From NCBI RefSeq assembly GCF_000196615.1, contig NC_014306.1:1054001-1118000 (forward strand): 64,000 nucleotides of DNA, in the 5' to 3' direction. This document shows, in pieces, positions 35,385 through 44,131 of the stretch; position 1 is the first letter of the stretch, and every line of letters starts with the position of its first letter. This DNA is from Erwinia billingiae Eb661. GTDB taxonomy: Bacteria > Pseudomonadota > Gammaproteobacteria > Enterobacterales > Enterobacteriaceae. Below the pieces are notes generated by a model, which saw only the letters and a program-made list of their open reading frames with translations, ran no database searches and was not told where the DNA came from. A program made the position numbers and the translations under genes.

Positions 35385-36533
35385 ATGAAAGTAGCGATCA
35401 TCGGACTGGGCTTTCGGCTGTCGAACGTAGTAAATGAGTTCAACAAAGCTGACCCGGATTTCAGTATTGTCGGGTATGTCGATCCGGCACCTGCGGGCAT
35501 ACCTAACCTTGAGAAGTTTGGTATTCCTGCCGGAAAAGCGTTTGCCACGCTGGACGAAATGCTGGCAGCAGGCGGGTTTGATCTGCTGATGGTCGGCTCA
35601 CCTAACTATCTGCACCTTGAGCATATTGAAGCCGGACTGAAGGCCGGCAAGCGGGTGTTCACGGAAAAACCGGTGGTGATCAACGAAGCGCAGACCATGG
35701 CGCTGGCAAAACTGATCAGCCAGTACGGTCAGGAGAATATTCTGGTTGGGCTGGTGCTGCGCTACTCACCGCTTTACCACGATCTGTTGCAGGCCAAGGC
35801 GGAAAACCGGCTGGGTGAAATTACCTCTATCGAAGCCACCGAGCACATCAAGCCGTATCACGGGGCGTTCTTTATGCGCGACTGGCGTCGCTACGAGCGC
35901 TATGCCGGTCCCTACATTCTGGAAAAATGCTGCCACGACATCGATCTTTATCAGGGATTAATGGGAGAACGACCGGTGCGGGTTGCCAGCTTCGGTGGCC
36001 GCAAATCCTTCACCCCGGAACATGCACCGCAGGGCGCGATTACCGCCGATTCCGAGCTGTACCATATCAAGCCCAGCGGCTGGTCGAGCACCGAAGCGGT
36101 GTTCGAAAGTGATGCGGATATTGTTGATTATCAGACGGCGATTGTGGAGTACGCCGGCGGTGCCACCATGGCATTTCACGCCAACCTCAACGTGCCGGAT
36201 GAGTTCCGCCGTTTCTGCGTGATGGGCACCGATGGCATGGCCGAAGGTGACTTTGTACGCAACTACTTCCGCGTCCATGACGCGCGCACCGGCGAGAAAA
36301 CCGTTGCAACAGAGTATGAAGGCAATGCTTACGATGGCCATTACGGCGCGGATGCGTTGATGGCTGCGGAGATTGTGAAGCACATTAAAACCGGTTCGCT
36401 GCTGAAGGTGTCGGTGATTGATGCGCTGGAGGCGGGACTGACGGCGATAAAAATCGATGAGGCGCGTAAGTCGCGGACGGTTATCGATCTGACGGACTGC
36501 TGGAACACCTTTGACGCCAATTTGGGTCGCTAA
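35385..36533 (+). CDS. Gfo/Idh/MocA-family oxidoreductase
   Basis: This 382-residue NAD(P)-dependent dehydrogenase has an N-terminal Rossmann fold (VAIIGLGFRLSNVV, lacking the third glycine of the usual GxGxxG). FTEKPVV at about residues 91-98 carries the conserved EKP lysine. The C-terminal alpha/beta domain has LEKCCHDIDLYQGLMG, with the catalytic-type histidine in CCHDID. AGGGG precedes the ATG. As the divergent partner of an amino-sugar kinase it probably oxidises or epimerises a sugar derivative. The substrate is unknown. Confidence 0.87.
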   Translation: MKVAIIGLGFRLSNVVNEFNKADPDFSIVGYVDPAPAGIPNLEKFGIPAGKAFATLDEMLAAGGFDLLMVGSPNYLHLEHIEAGLKAGKRVFTEKPVVINEAQTMALAKLISQYGQENILVGLVLRYSPLYHDLLQAKAENRLGEITSIEATEHIKPYHGAFFMRDWRRYERYAGPYILEKCCHDIDLYQGLMGERPVRVASFGGRKSFTPEHAPQGAITADSELYHIKPSGWSSTEAVFESDADIVDYQTAIVEYAGGATMAFHANLNVPDEFRRFCVMGTDGMAEGDFVRNYFRVHDARTGEKTVATEYEGNAYDGHYGADALMAAEIVKHIKTGSLLKVSVIDALEAGLTAIKIDEARKSRTVIDLTDCWNTFDANLGR

Positions 36534-36629
36534 TTAACTCCCTTCCTGACACTGTCAGCCTGGCATTTCCCCCGCAGGCTGGCCTTCTGATGGCACGCTG
36601 ACTGACTGCTTGACCGCCGAACCCGACGG

Positions 36630-36839
36630 TCATTTTTCTCCGTTGACGCGGGTAATGGTCGTCCCTTCATTGCGGTGGACCTCACCACACAGCAACACCG
36701 CATCCGGCCGACGCTGGTGAATACGGCCGGCCATCTGTTCACAGGCGACCTGCGTGGGGAAAATGTGCTCAGAAACCGGCAATGCATCACAGGCATCATG
36801 GCCACAGGCGCTGACCAGTAAAACGAAGCCAATTAACAT
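36630..36839 (-). CDS. Small exported or lipoprotein-like protein
   Basis: This 69-residue protein has a very short hydrophobic start, MLIGFVLLVSACG. VSAC looks like a lipobox, which would make Cys12 the lipidated residue, but no basic residue precedes it. Mature cysteines (CDALP, ACEQM, LLCGE) suggest a disulfide-stabilised periplasmic peptide. AAGGAG seven bases before the ATG makes translation credible. I do not recognise a family. Confidence 0.6.
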   Translation of the reverse strand: MLIGFVLLVSACGHDACDALPVSEHIFPTQVACEQMAGRIHQRRPDAVLLCGEVHRNEGTTITRVNGEK

Positions 36840-36970
36840 AGCTCACTCCTTTGATGAATCAGACCCAATGTTCAGTATAGTCCAGCAGCGAGACGGCTGT
36901 GGTATCACCCTGTGTGCTGAGGTGATATAAAAAAGGGCAACCATGCGTAATCCTTTCAGGGAGATTTCTG

Positions 36971-37858
36971 ATGCAATTCACCGGTCTTTCCGCTTTCCCC
37001 ATCACACCCGCCAGTGAACAGGGTGTGGTTGATGTTGTTGCACTGGAAAAGGTTCTGCTGCGCCTGAAGCAGGCGAAGGTCAATTCCGTTGGCCTGCTCG
37101 GCAGCACCGGGCTGTATGCGTTTCTGCGGCGGGAAGAGAAGCGCCGCGCGATTGAAGCCGCCGTTGACTGTCTGCAAGGCGAGATCCCGATTATCGTCAG
37201 CGCCGGTGCGCTGCGCACGGATGACGCCATCCAGCTGGCTGAGGATGCACAGGCGGCGGGCGCAAATGGGATCCTGCTGGCGCCGGTGTCCTATACGCCG
37301 CTGACGGAAGAGGAAGTGTTCCAGCACTACGCGGCGGTGGCGCAAAGCACATCGCTGCCGATCTGCATCTATAACAATCCGGGCACTACGCACTTCACCT
37401 TTACGCCGACCCTGCTGGCTCGCCTGGGCACGCTGCCGACGGTGAAAGCGCTGAAGCAGCCGTCATCCGACAAAACCGATAAGGATCTGGTGGCCGATCT
37501 GCGTGGGCGCTTCGCGGACGATTTTGCCCTTGGCTTCAGCGTCGACTGGCATGCGCCAGAAGCCCTGTACGCCGGTGGCGACGTCTGGTTCAGCGTGTTG
37601 GGCGGATTGCTGCCAAAACAGGCGATGGCGCTGACTGAGGCCGCATTACGCAAGGATGGCGAACAGCTGGCCCAGCTCAACGCTGAACTTCAGCCAATGT
37701 GGACCTTATTTAAGACCCTCACCAGCCTGCGCGTGATGGTCAGCGCGGCGGAAATTCTGGGGATTTGTCAGCCGGTATTGCCACGTCCGCTACTGCCGCT
37801 GCGGCCTGAGGATTATAAAAAAGTGGAAATGGTGCTGCGGGATTTACAGCTGGACTAG
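36971..37858 (+). CDS. DapA/NanA-family aldolase or lyase
   Basis: This 295-residue TIM-barrel protein of the dihydrodipicolinate synthase / N-acetylneuraminate lyase superfamily has Schiff-base Lys162 in ALKQPSSD and Tyr134 in IYNNPGTT. LGSTGLYAFL replaces the usual GTTGE pyruvate-binding loop. AGGGAG precedes the ATG. It is not next to lysine or sialic acid genes, so it is probably one of the many uncharacterised pyruvate-dependent lyases. The altered pyruvate loop makes true DapA activity unlikely. Confidence 0.85.
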   Translation: MQFTGLSAFPITPASEQGVVDVVALEKVLLRLKQAKVNSVGLLGSTGLYAFLRREEKRRAIEAAVDCLQGEIPIIVSAGALRTDDAIQLAEDAQAAGANGILLAPVSYTPLTEEEVFQHYAAVAQSTSLPICIYNNPGTTHFTFTPTLLARLGTLPTVKALKQPSSDKTDKDLVADLRGRFADDFALGFSVDWHAPEALYAGGDVWFSVLGGLLPKQAMALTEAALRKDGEQLAQLNAELQPMWTLFKTLTSLRVMVSAAEILGICQPVLPRPLLPLRPEDYKKVEMVLRDLQLD

Positions 37859-37865
37859 CCAATGA

Positions 37866-37893
37866 AAAAGGCCTTCCCGTGAGGAAAGGCCTC
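37866..37893 (-). terminator. Terminator of the yjbE-like gene
   Basis: On the minus strand AGGCCTTTCC and GGAAGGCCT form a stem followed by UUUUU. It lies between the convergent lyase and yjbE-like genes and may also serve the former weakly. Confidence 0.75.
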
Positions 37894-37939
37894 TGCAATC
37901 CGCATTACGCATCCTGCCAGTCAGTGCTGATAACGCGAA

Positions 37940-38194
37940 TTAATGCGCCATGGTGCCGGTTGTGGTGGTGGTGGTGCCGGTGTTGGAGCCATCGCTACCA
38001 CCACCGCCGCCGCCCATAGTCGCCAGGGCAACACCTAACAGCGCAGCGACAGCACCGATACCCACAGCATTTGAGTTGCCGTCAGACATCGCAGTGGCTT
38101 CACTTCCTGCTGCTGCTCCGGTAGTCGGTGCGGCATAGACGCTGGCGCTGGTAGCCAGAGTCAAAATCAGAGCAAGCGTCGTTATTTTTTTCAT
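37940..38194 (-). CDS. yjbE: YjbE-like exported protein
   Basis: This 84-residue protein has a signal peptide (MKKITTLALILTLATSASVYA before APTTG). The mature part is rich in alanine, glycine and threonine and ends in a Gly run followed by SDGSNTGTTTTTTGTM. That is the same order as E. coli YjbE (AAGSAAT-, GVALAATGGG, SNTGTTTTTT). In E. coli yjbEFGH is an extracellular-polysaccharide operon under Rcs control. No yjbFGH genes are here, so this is a solitary copy. Identification is by pattern from memory. Confidence 0.78.
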   Translation of the reverse strand: MKKITTLALILTLATSASVYAAPTTGAAAGSEATAMSDGNSNAVGIGAVAALLGVALATMGGGGGGSDGSNTGTTTTTTGTMAH

Positions 38195-38741
38195 TTTTAT
38201 CGTTCCTCAGGAAGGGGTAACCAGACAACGCTTGAGAGCATAATTTCAAAGTTCAGGGTTGAATAGTGGCCGCCCGGGAGGGAATTATTGTTATTCTGAT
38301 TAAGGTGTTACCGGTTTAGCGCCAGTAATTTCCACAGTAAAAATAACCGATTAGGGTTGCTTGACTGGCGGAAGGACTGTCGGGATTGAGAACGAGGTGA
38401 TTAAAGCCAGATTATCCTTAAAACGCTCGGGAATTTATCTCATAGGACAAATTGCTCATGCTGGCCATAAATATGAGCCAATCTGCGCTGTAGTTTACCC
38501 TGCGTTTTAAGAATAAATACCGGCGCCTTTTTTTCGCTTTTTCTCCCTAAAGCAAATTTCTCGGGAGCGAATTGAGTGTGAGGCTATATTGATATCTGTT
38601 GCGAAATATAAATGATTACCCCGAAATACGGCGGCATTTATGCGATTAATCCTGGTTTTAACCCAGGGCTGAAAGGTTTTAAGAAATTGTTAAGTGTCTT
38701 GTGGCTTACTGGGCGTAATCATTTTTGCCAGGGGCTCAACT
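38195..38741. other. Long intergenic region between yjbE-like and methyltransferase genes
   Basis: This is 547 bp without a supported gene, AT-rich in its right half. It must hold the promoters of both divergent genes. TAAGAATAAATACC (near 38508) loosely recalls half of an RcsAB box, but the match is too weak to call. I see no structured RNA or terminator in it. Confidence 0.4.
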
Positions 38742-39335
38742 ATGTTGTTATCTGCGTTTTCCTATATCAAAGATAAAACCGGGTATTTACAGGAATTCAT
38801 CTCCGATCCACGGAAAACAGGCACTATCGCTCCTTCCTCTTTGTCTCTGTGCAAAACCATGTCTGATGCCGTCGACTGGAACCAGTGTCAGCGTATTGCT
38901 GAGCTGGGGGCCGGTGACGGCGTGGTCACCCGCCATCTGCTGACGCGCATGCGGCCCGATGCCGAGCTGCTGGCCTTCGAGACCAACAGCCGCTTCCATC
39001 CCAAGCTGGCCACCATTGACGATCCCCGCCTGCGGGTCACCGGCGCATCCGCTGAAACCCTGAGCGGTGAATACGACGCGATCTTCTCAGGCTTGCCGTT
39101 GCTGTCGCTGCCGAAAGAGGTCCGTCACGGCATTCTGGAGCGCGCCGCGTCGCTGCTGAGCCCGCAGGGCGTCTTCGTGCAGTTCCAGTACACCTCGCTC
39201 TCTGAGCCGCTGCTATCCGAATACTTTGCGTGGAACCGCAGCCGCGTGCTGTGCAATCTGCCGCCAGCATGGGTGTATCGCTGCCATTCGCTGGATAATT
39301 TACCGCAGGAGAATGCGGGAGTTAGCACACCCTGA
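38742..39335 (+). CDS. SAM-dependent methyltransferase, phospholipid N-methyltransferase-like
   Basis: This 197-residue class I methyltransferase has SAM motif I, RIAELGAGDGVVTRHLL, at about residues 49-65 and the acidic motif II in LLAFETN. The N-terminal pattern YLQEFISDPRKTGTIAPSS is that of proteins annotated as phospholipid methyltransferases or rRNA-dimethylase-like enzymes (PmtA group). AGGGG precedes the ATG at 38742. The C-terminal FSGLPLLSLP occupies the usual motif IV position. Substrate is unproven. Confidence 0.78.
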   Translation: MLLSAFSYIKDKTGYLQEFISDPRKTGTIAPSSLSLCKTMSDAVDWNQCQRIAELGAGDGVVTRHLLTRMRPDAELLAFETNSRFHPKLATIDDPRLRVTGASAETLSGEYDAIFSGLPLLSLPKEVRHGILERAASLLSPQGVFVQFQYTSLSEPLLSEYFAWNRSRVLCNLPPAWVYRCHSLDNLPQENAGVSTP

Positions 39336-39413
39336 TGAAGGGAATGTGACTTAGAGATGGCAATCTCCGTATGGTCTGCCAGGCTTAACCTTTACCCACA
39401 ACAGGAGGAAATA

Positions 39414-39644
39414 ATGAGTATTGAAAGTGACCTACCCACCTCAAGTGATGAAGAAGTCTGTACTATCATTGGCAAAGCAGTGGTTGACCTGAGTATCACC
39501 GGGCAACCTGTCAATAAGGCTACGCTGGCACACAAGCTGTTGGCGATGGCAGATCAGGATGGCGATGAAGAACGCATTTTACTGTACTGGATTGCCCGGA
39601 AGGCAATCAACCAGCCACACAGGTTTGCTGCTGCAGCCTTCTAA
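39414..39644 (+). CDS. YmgB/AriR-family biofilm and acid-resistance regulator-like protein
   Basis: This 76-residue helical protein has the family core EVCTIIGKAVVDLSITGQPVN followed by KATLAHKLLAMADQ and a helix IARKAI. This corresponds to AriR ([20 protein letters not shown]...). The family includes the sigma-S/Rcs-linked connector proteins YcgZ, YmgA and AriR of E. coli, which modulate biofilm and colanic acid genes. AGGAGG before the ATG at 39414 supports that start. A YcgZ-like relative is at 56.5 kb. A terminator follows. Confidence 0.72.
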   Translation: MSIESDLPTSSDEEVCTIIGKAVVDLSITGQPVNKATLAHKLLAMADQDGDEERILLYWIARKAINQPHRFAAAAF

Positions 39645-39677
39645 TCTCGCGTGGCATACCGGCACACTGTCGGAAAG

Positions 39678-39709
39678 ACGGCCGCTCCTCACAGAGTGGC
39701 CGTTTTTAT
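39678..39709 (+). terminator. Terminator after the ymgB-like gene
   Basis: ACGGCCGCT and AGTGGCCGT form a stem (one mismatch) followed by TTTTTATT. It lies between convergent genes. Confidence 0.82.
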
Positions 39710-39714
39710 TGCGC

Positions 39715-40746
39715 TCAGGTAATGCGGCGCACGAAGGGGATCAGTCTGATCAGCCAGACAATCAGCGCAGAGATGGCAAAGCAGGCGATCGCCACCAGCG
39801 GAATGGTCAGAATCGAATAGTAGCCTTCGAAATTAAGCTGCAGCAGGTTCAGCAGCACTTCCAGCACCATTGCATGCACAAAGAAGATGCCGAGGCTGAG
39901 ATTGGACAGCGCGCGGATCACCCCGATAGCCGATTTGCCAAAGCGTAACGGGGCATTCAGCAGCATAAAGAAGAACGACAGGGACACCACAACCATGGTT
40001 GGCGCGGCGTAAAACAGGAAGATTTGGTTAGGCTTGAAAGTACTGATCGACAGGGAGTAAGTCATGACCGCCGTTAACACCACGGACAGAATAAAAATAA
40101 CGCCCGCAATGATCACCTTCGGATTTATTTTAAAGCGGCGAACCACCCCACCGAGAATATAAAACCCGGACAAATACACCACCATATCGATATTACTCGG
40201 ATCCGGCAGCGGACGGTTTTCCAGTAAATTGGCCTTCACGTTATCAAATAACATATACACCGAGGCCAGCACAAACCAGATGGTCAGCGTGTAGTTAACC
40301 CGCTGCTGGCTGCCATAGGTGATAAAGGTATTCAGCAGCGGCGTCACCAGATACAGCAGGATCATGGTGTAGATAAACCACATATGCGGCCACGCCGGGG
40401 TACTCAGCAGCTCCAGCACGCTGACCGACGAGTGGTTCATTTTCACCTGTTGCCCGTAGACAATATAAATCACCGACCAGGCAATCAGCGGGATCACTAA
40501 ATCCAGCACGCGGGTTTTCAGCGTACTGAGTAGCGACTCATTTTTATTGAGGGAAACATAACCGGCGACCAGCAGGAACAGCGGAAATGCGATGCGCCCA
40601 AGCGCTTCGTACATTACCGAGACCGACCAGGCCAGATGGAAATAGCTAAAAGGGATAGCAGCCGTATGCAACAAAATAACTAAAAACGTTGCCACAAGTG
40701 TGAGCAGCTTTATATTAATCGTTTTCAATGCCAGGTTCCTTGTCAT
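39715..40746 (-). CDS. Acyltransferase-3 family membrane protein (WecH/OafA-like)
   Basis: This 343-residue inner-membrane protein has about ten helices. The family's conserved histidine lies in the first helix (VILLHTAAIPF), followed by FPLFLLVAGYV. HMWFIYTMILLYLVTPLL is the usual third-helix motif, and a late LGIFFVHAMVLEVL carries another conserved FxxH. It is similar in size to WecH (YiaH), which O-acetylates enterobacterial common antigen. Which glycan is modified is unknown. The ATG at 40746 is chosen over an upstream GTG. Confidence 0.85.
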   Translation of the reverse strand: MTRNLALKTINIKLLTLVATFLVILLHTAAIPFSYFHLAWSVSVMYEALGRIAFPLFLLVAGYVSLNKNESLLSTLKTRVLDLVIPLIAWSVIYIVYGQQVKMNHSSVSVLELLSTPAWPHMWFIYTMILLYLVTPLLNTFITYGSQQRVNYTLTIWFVLASVYMLFDNVKANLLENRPLPDPSNIDMVVYLSGFYILGGVVRRFKINPKVIIAGVIFILSVVLTAVMTYSLSISTFKPNQIFLFYAAPTMVVVSLSFFFMLLNAPLRFGKSAIGVIRALSNLSLGIFFVHAMVLEVLLNLLQLNFEGYYSILTIPLVAIACFAISALIVWLIRLIPFVRRIT

Positions 40747-40850
40747 AAAGCACACTCTGCCGGAAAGGAACAGACTGTCGCCACCTGGCTAAAGGTATCA
40801 TATTTCGCTGTTGCCGATGTAGCTTCTGCTAAGAAAAAGGCCGGGCGCTT

Positions 40851-41075
40851 TCAGCTCGAATGGCGCGTTGCGTCTACCGTCAGCGTGGCGGGACAGGCCT
40901 GCTGAGGCTGAACAACGCGGTATTCCGCTTTCCCCTGATGGATGTACATGCAGGCCCGGCCAGCGTCACCGCCATCCTGTTCCTGGGACAGCGTCAGGAC
41001 CACTTGCTCAGCGGGCACAAAACAGGACCATAAGGTGCTAACGCCCAGCGTCACCACCAGTGAGATGACTTTCAT
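40851..41075 (-). CDS. Small exported protein, unknown
   Basis: From the ATG at 41075 the product has 74 residues: a signal-like start (MKVISLVVTLGVSTLWSCFVPAEQV) and a short hydrophilic mature part with two cysteines (RACMYIHQG, QQACPATL). Starts at 41087 or further upstream are possible, and the Shine-Dalgarno sequence is weak. It is reminiscent of the cysteine-containing small protein at 36.6 kb. No family is recognised. Confidence 0.45.
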   Translation of the reverse strand: MKVISLVVTLGVSTLWSCFVPAEQVVLTLSQEQDGGDAGRACMYIHQGKAEYRVVQPQQACPATLTVDATRHSS

Positions 41076-41517
41076 TATTCCATTCATATCAGACAGCCAG
41101 AAAAAGTGAAAAGAAGGGTTCCGCTCTGGCAATCCCTCCGCAAAGGGTGTCAGAAAACATGACCCTCGCATCAGTGCCTGGCCGACTGCAAGCGTCGGCA
41201 TGCAATATCGGACGAAGCCTGGGGGTAAGCCAGCAGAGTTTTCTTATTTTACCTGGTCTATATTCCACGGCTGTGATCTGGCGACGGTTAAGCGGTCCTA
41301 TTGGAGACAATTGAGTGAAAAGGGATTTATTTTTCCAGTTAACGTGGCGCGCCATAATTCAGGGCCAGTTCTTTTATCAAGTTTTTAACGCGCAGGATAA
41401 TTTGGCTTAGGCGGAAAAAGGGCGGTTCGGTGGCGGTCGGGCGGCTTGGGAAAAAATTCACCACAGCGCGGGAAAGTTGTTAAAATTACTCTTTCGTCCT
41501 TTTTCATGGAAGCCAAG

Positions 41518-41712
41518 ATGACTACTGAAATCTCCCATCCTGCCAGCAGCCCAAAGCAGGCCGCGTTACAACTGGTTATTGAACTGGTGCGTGCCGGTAA
41601 ACTGAGCCCAATGCAGGGCGATGCCGCCAATATGATCTCCATCTACGAGCAGTTTAAAGATCACTTTGAAGCGGATAAGCACAAGCACTCCACGGACTCG
41701 GCTATCTCCTGA
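41518..41712 (+). CDS. 64-residue uncharacterised soluble protein
   Basis: The product is short and mostly helical: KQAALQLVIELVRAGKLSPM then a helix ISIYEQFKDHFEAD, with a histidine-rich end KHKHSTDS. The ATG at 41518 has GGAAG before it; an ATG four codons upstream is possible. A strong terminator follows four bases after the stop. It looks like a genuine single gene of a small enterobacterial family that I cannot name. Confidence 0.6.
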   Translation: MTTEISHPASSPKQAALQLVIELVRAGKLSPMQGDAANMISIYEQFKDHFEADKHKHSTDSAIS

Positions 41713-41716
41713 TAGC

Positions 41717-41741
41717 AAAAAGGCGGCCTGAGGCCGCCCTT
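41717..41741. terminator. Bidirectional terminator
   Basis: GGCGGCC-TGA-GGCCGCC (41722-41738) is a perfect stem with A-rich sequence on the left and CTTT on the right. It separates the 64-residue gene from the convergent peptide ABC operon. Confidence 0.75.
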
Positions 41742-41746
41742 TAACC

Positions 41747-43324
41747 CTATTTGCTGACCTGATCGTAATACAGCATGCTGTTACCAATACCCTGATTGGC
41801 TCCGGTTATATTACTGCGTAATCCCACCAGTTTTTGTCCCTGCAACGTCACCACGTAAGGCGAATTTTGCTGAACCTCGGTCTGCAACTGCTGATACAGC
41901 GCGTTGCGCGTCTTCACGTTGCTCTCTGCGGCAGCCGCCTTGGTTTCTGCACTCAGTTTTGGAATTGACCAACCGACGCGCCACGCCAGGGTTTTCGGCC
42001 CGTTTGGCACGTTATAGGCAAAGGTGCTGGCATTAGTGTTGGGATCGACGTAATCAGCGCCCCAGTAAATAAAGATCGACTGGAAGTTTCTGCTGCGCAT
42101 CTTGGCCCACAGCTCCGCCTCGGCAACCGGCTTGATGGCGATCTGAATATCGGCCTTGGCGAAGCTGGCCTGTAAAGCCTGCGCTACATCGGTATACGGC
42201 GGTTGATTAACGATGGTCAGCGAGAATTGCGTGCCCGGCTTGATGCCGCCTTTGCTTAAAATCTCCTTCGCCTTGGCCAGATCGTACTTAAACGGCTGGT
42301 TCTCCAGCGCGCCGTCAAATCCCTGCGGTAAAAAGGCCTGATGCACCTGATACTGATCTTTCAGCAGCTCATGCGAAATGCTCTGGTAGTCAACCAGCCA
42401 GCGGGCGGCCTGCCACAGTGCCGGGTTGCCTAACGCCGGCTGCGCTTTATCCTGAGTGTTAAAGCCGAGGTAATAAATCAGGCTGGAAGGGAAGCTGGCA
42501 ACCCGCACCGAAGAGACTTTTTTCAGCGCATCAAACTGATCGGCGCCCAGCTCGTAAGCGACGTCGGCATCACCTTGCTCCAGCAGCAGACGGCGTGATC
42601 CGGGATCGGAGACCCCTTTCAGGATCACCCGCTTCAGTTTTGGCTGAGGTTGGGCATTGGGGTTTTGCTCAAGCACCAGCGCCTGCTGCGGCACATAGGT
42701 TTTGATGGCGTAAGCCGCGCTGCCTGCCGAATGGGTTTTCAGCCAGCCGTTGCCGAAGTCATGATTGACCGCGTGCTGCTCCGCCAGTTTGCTGTCGACG
42801 ATGGAGGCCACCGGTGCGCTCAACAGCCGCAAGGCCAAATCCCGGCCGATGGCCGAGGTCCAGCGGATCTCCAGCTGGTTGTTGCCGTGACGGGTGAACT
42901 GCGCGTCAATATTGTCGGCTGACCAGCCAAATTCATTGAGGATAAATGCCGGCGTTTTGTTGAGCTTCACGCCGCGCGTCAGCGAGTAGATCACATCGTC
43001 CACCGTCAGCGGATTGCCGCTGGCAAACTTCGCCCCCGACTTCAGCGTAAACAGCAGGCTGTGTTCGCTACTTCCCGGCTGCCAGCTCGATGCCAGCTGC
43101 GGCACCAGCTTGCGCGGATCGGTACGGTCCGAATCAACCAGCTTTTGATAAACGTTCAGCAGGCTGCTGGTACTGACGGTTTCGAAGCTTTCGGCCGGAT
43201 CAAAGCTGATGATACCGTCCAGCGGGATGGCGACAATCAGCGTATCGGCTGGGGTGGCAGCATGGGCAGCGGCCGTCAGGCTTAACGCGCAGGCAAGGGC
43301 TACGGGCAACAATTTACGCATCAA
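41747..43324 (-). CDS. Peptide ABC substrate-binding protein 2 (DppA/OppA family)
   Basis: This 525-residue periplasmic binding protein of family 5 (SBP_bac_5) has a signal peptide ending AAAHA before ATPADT. Typical motifs are ISFDPAESFE at the start, LVPQLASSWQ, and FTLKSGAKFASGNPLTVDDVIYSL. It aligns along its whole length with the 522-residue protein at the other end of the same operon (46.9-48.4 kb). It is the last gene, 140 bp after the DppF-type ATPase, with a hairpin between, so it may be expressed at a different level. Confidence 0.92.
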   Translation of the reverse strand: MMRKLLPVALACALSLTAAAHAATPADTLIVAIPLDGIISFDPAESFETVSTSSLLNVYQKLVDSDRTDPRKLVPQLASSWQPGSSEHSLLFTLKSGAKFASGNPLTVDDVIYSLTRGVKLNKTPAFILNEFGWSADNIDAQFTRHGNNQLEIRWTSAIGRDLALRLLSAPVASIVDSKLAEQHAVNHDFGNGWLKTHSAGSAAYAIKTYVPQQALVLEQNPNAQPQPKLKRVILKGVSDPGSRRLLLEQGDADVAYELGADQFDALKKVSSVRVASFPSSLIYYLGFNTQDKAQPALGNPALWQAARWLVDYQSISHELLKDQYQVHQAFLPQGFDGALENQPFKYDLAKAKEILSKGGIKPGTQFSLTIVNQPPYTDVAQALQASFAKADIQIAIKPVAEAELWAKMRSRNFQSIFIYWGADYVDPNTNASTFAYNVPNGPKTLAWRVGWSIPKLSAETKAAAAESNVKTRNALYQQLQTEVQQNSPYVVTLQGQKLVGLRSNITGANQGIGNSMLYYDQVSK

Positions 43325-43435
43325 CAGGTCCTGTAAAATGAGTGATTTCAGGACTATAGAGGGAAAGCGCAGGGGGGAGAAATGCCAATTCCGGCAAGCC
43401 TAATCTGATTAACAGCATAGCCGGAAAGGCAGATT

Positions 43436-43459
43436 GGGGCCGACCTGCAGGCCGGCCCC
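43436..43459 (-). terminator. GC-rich hairpin between ATPase and second binding-protein genes
   Basis: GGGGCCG and CGGCCCC pair across a 10-nt loop just after the DppF-type stop. The following minus-strand sequence is not U-rich. It could be a weak terminator or an mRNA-stability element that separates expression of the second binding protein. Confidence 0.4.
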
Positions 43460-43465
43460 TGAGGT

Positions 43466-44131
43466 TCAGCTGACGATATAGCCACGTTCCATATGCACCG
43501 AGCGATCGCACATATGATCGATCACGTCAGGATCGTGACTGACCAGCACCATGGTCAGATTGTCCTGACGCTTCAGGCTGTTAAGCAGGTTGAGGATTTC
43601 AGCCTGCACCGACATATCCAGCGCCGAGGTCGGCTCATCCAGCAACAGGATTTTCGGCTCCAGCAGCAGGGCGCGCACGATCGCCACGCGCTGGCGCTGT
43701 CCGCCTGAAAGCTGGTGCGGATAGCGATCGGCCATCGCTGGATCTAATCCCACGTGACGGAAGCCGCGATCGATACGATCGTTGATGTCACTCTTCTTCA
43801 GCAACGCCAACGGCTCCGCCAGCGTGCGGCGCAGACGATGACGCGGATGCAGCGAGGCATAAGGATCCTGGAACACCATCTGCACATCCTGACGCAGCTG
43901 GCCGGTAAAGGATTTACCGGGCTTAACCTGATGCTGTGCCAGCGACATCTCGCCCTGCCAGTTGGGATTCAGTCCCGCCAGCACCCACAGCAGCGACGAC
44001 TTACCGCAGCCGGACGGGCCAACCAGTCCGAAGCATTCACCGGCCTTCACCTGCAGGCTGACATCGTGCACCACGGTGCGCTGCTCATAACCCTGTCGAT
44101 GGGAAACGCTTAATTTGTTCAGTTCAATCAT
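43466..44131 (-). CDS. Peptide ABC importer ATPase (DppF/OppF-type, short)
   Basis: This ATPase has 221 residues from the ATG at 44131, which overlaps the previous stop by 8 bp. Walker A is GPSGCGKSS, signature LSGGQRQRVAIVRA, Walker B ILLLDEPTSALD, H-loop VSHD. The DppF C-terminal oligopeptide-transporter extension of about 80-100 residues is missing, as in NikE-like short ATPases. QDPYASLHPRHRLRRTLAEPL is the class Q-loop region. Confidence 0.9.
   Translation of the reverse strand: MIELNKLSVSHRQGYEQRTVVHDVSLQVKAGECFGLVGPSGCGKSSLLWVLAGLNPNWQGEMSLAQHQVKPGKSFTGQLRQDVQMVFQDPYASLHPRHRLRRTLAEPLALLKKSDINDRIDRGFRHVGLDPAMADRYPHQLSGGQRQRVAIVRALLLEPKILLLDEPTSALDMSVQAEILNLLNSLKRQDNLTMVLVSHDPDVIDHMCDRSVHMERGYIVS

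Noticed and set aside
38195..38741. RcsAB box before the yjbE-like gene
   Set aside because: TAAGAAT is present but the second half of the consensus is not.
43466..44131. Frameshift or truncation of the DppF-type ATPase
   Set aside because: The gene is short, but all ATPase motifs are present and the end is followed by an orderly intergenic hairpin, so it is a short-form family member and not a pseudogene.
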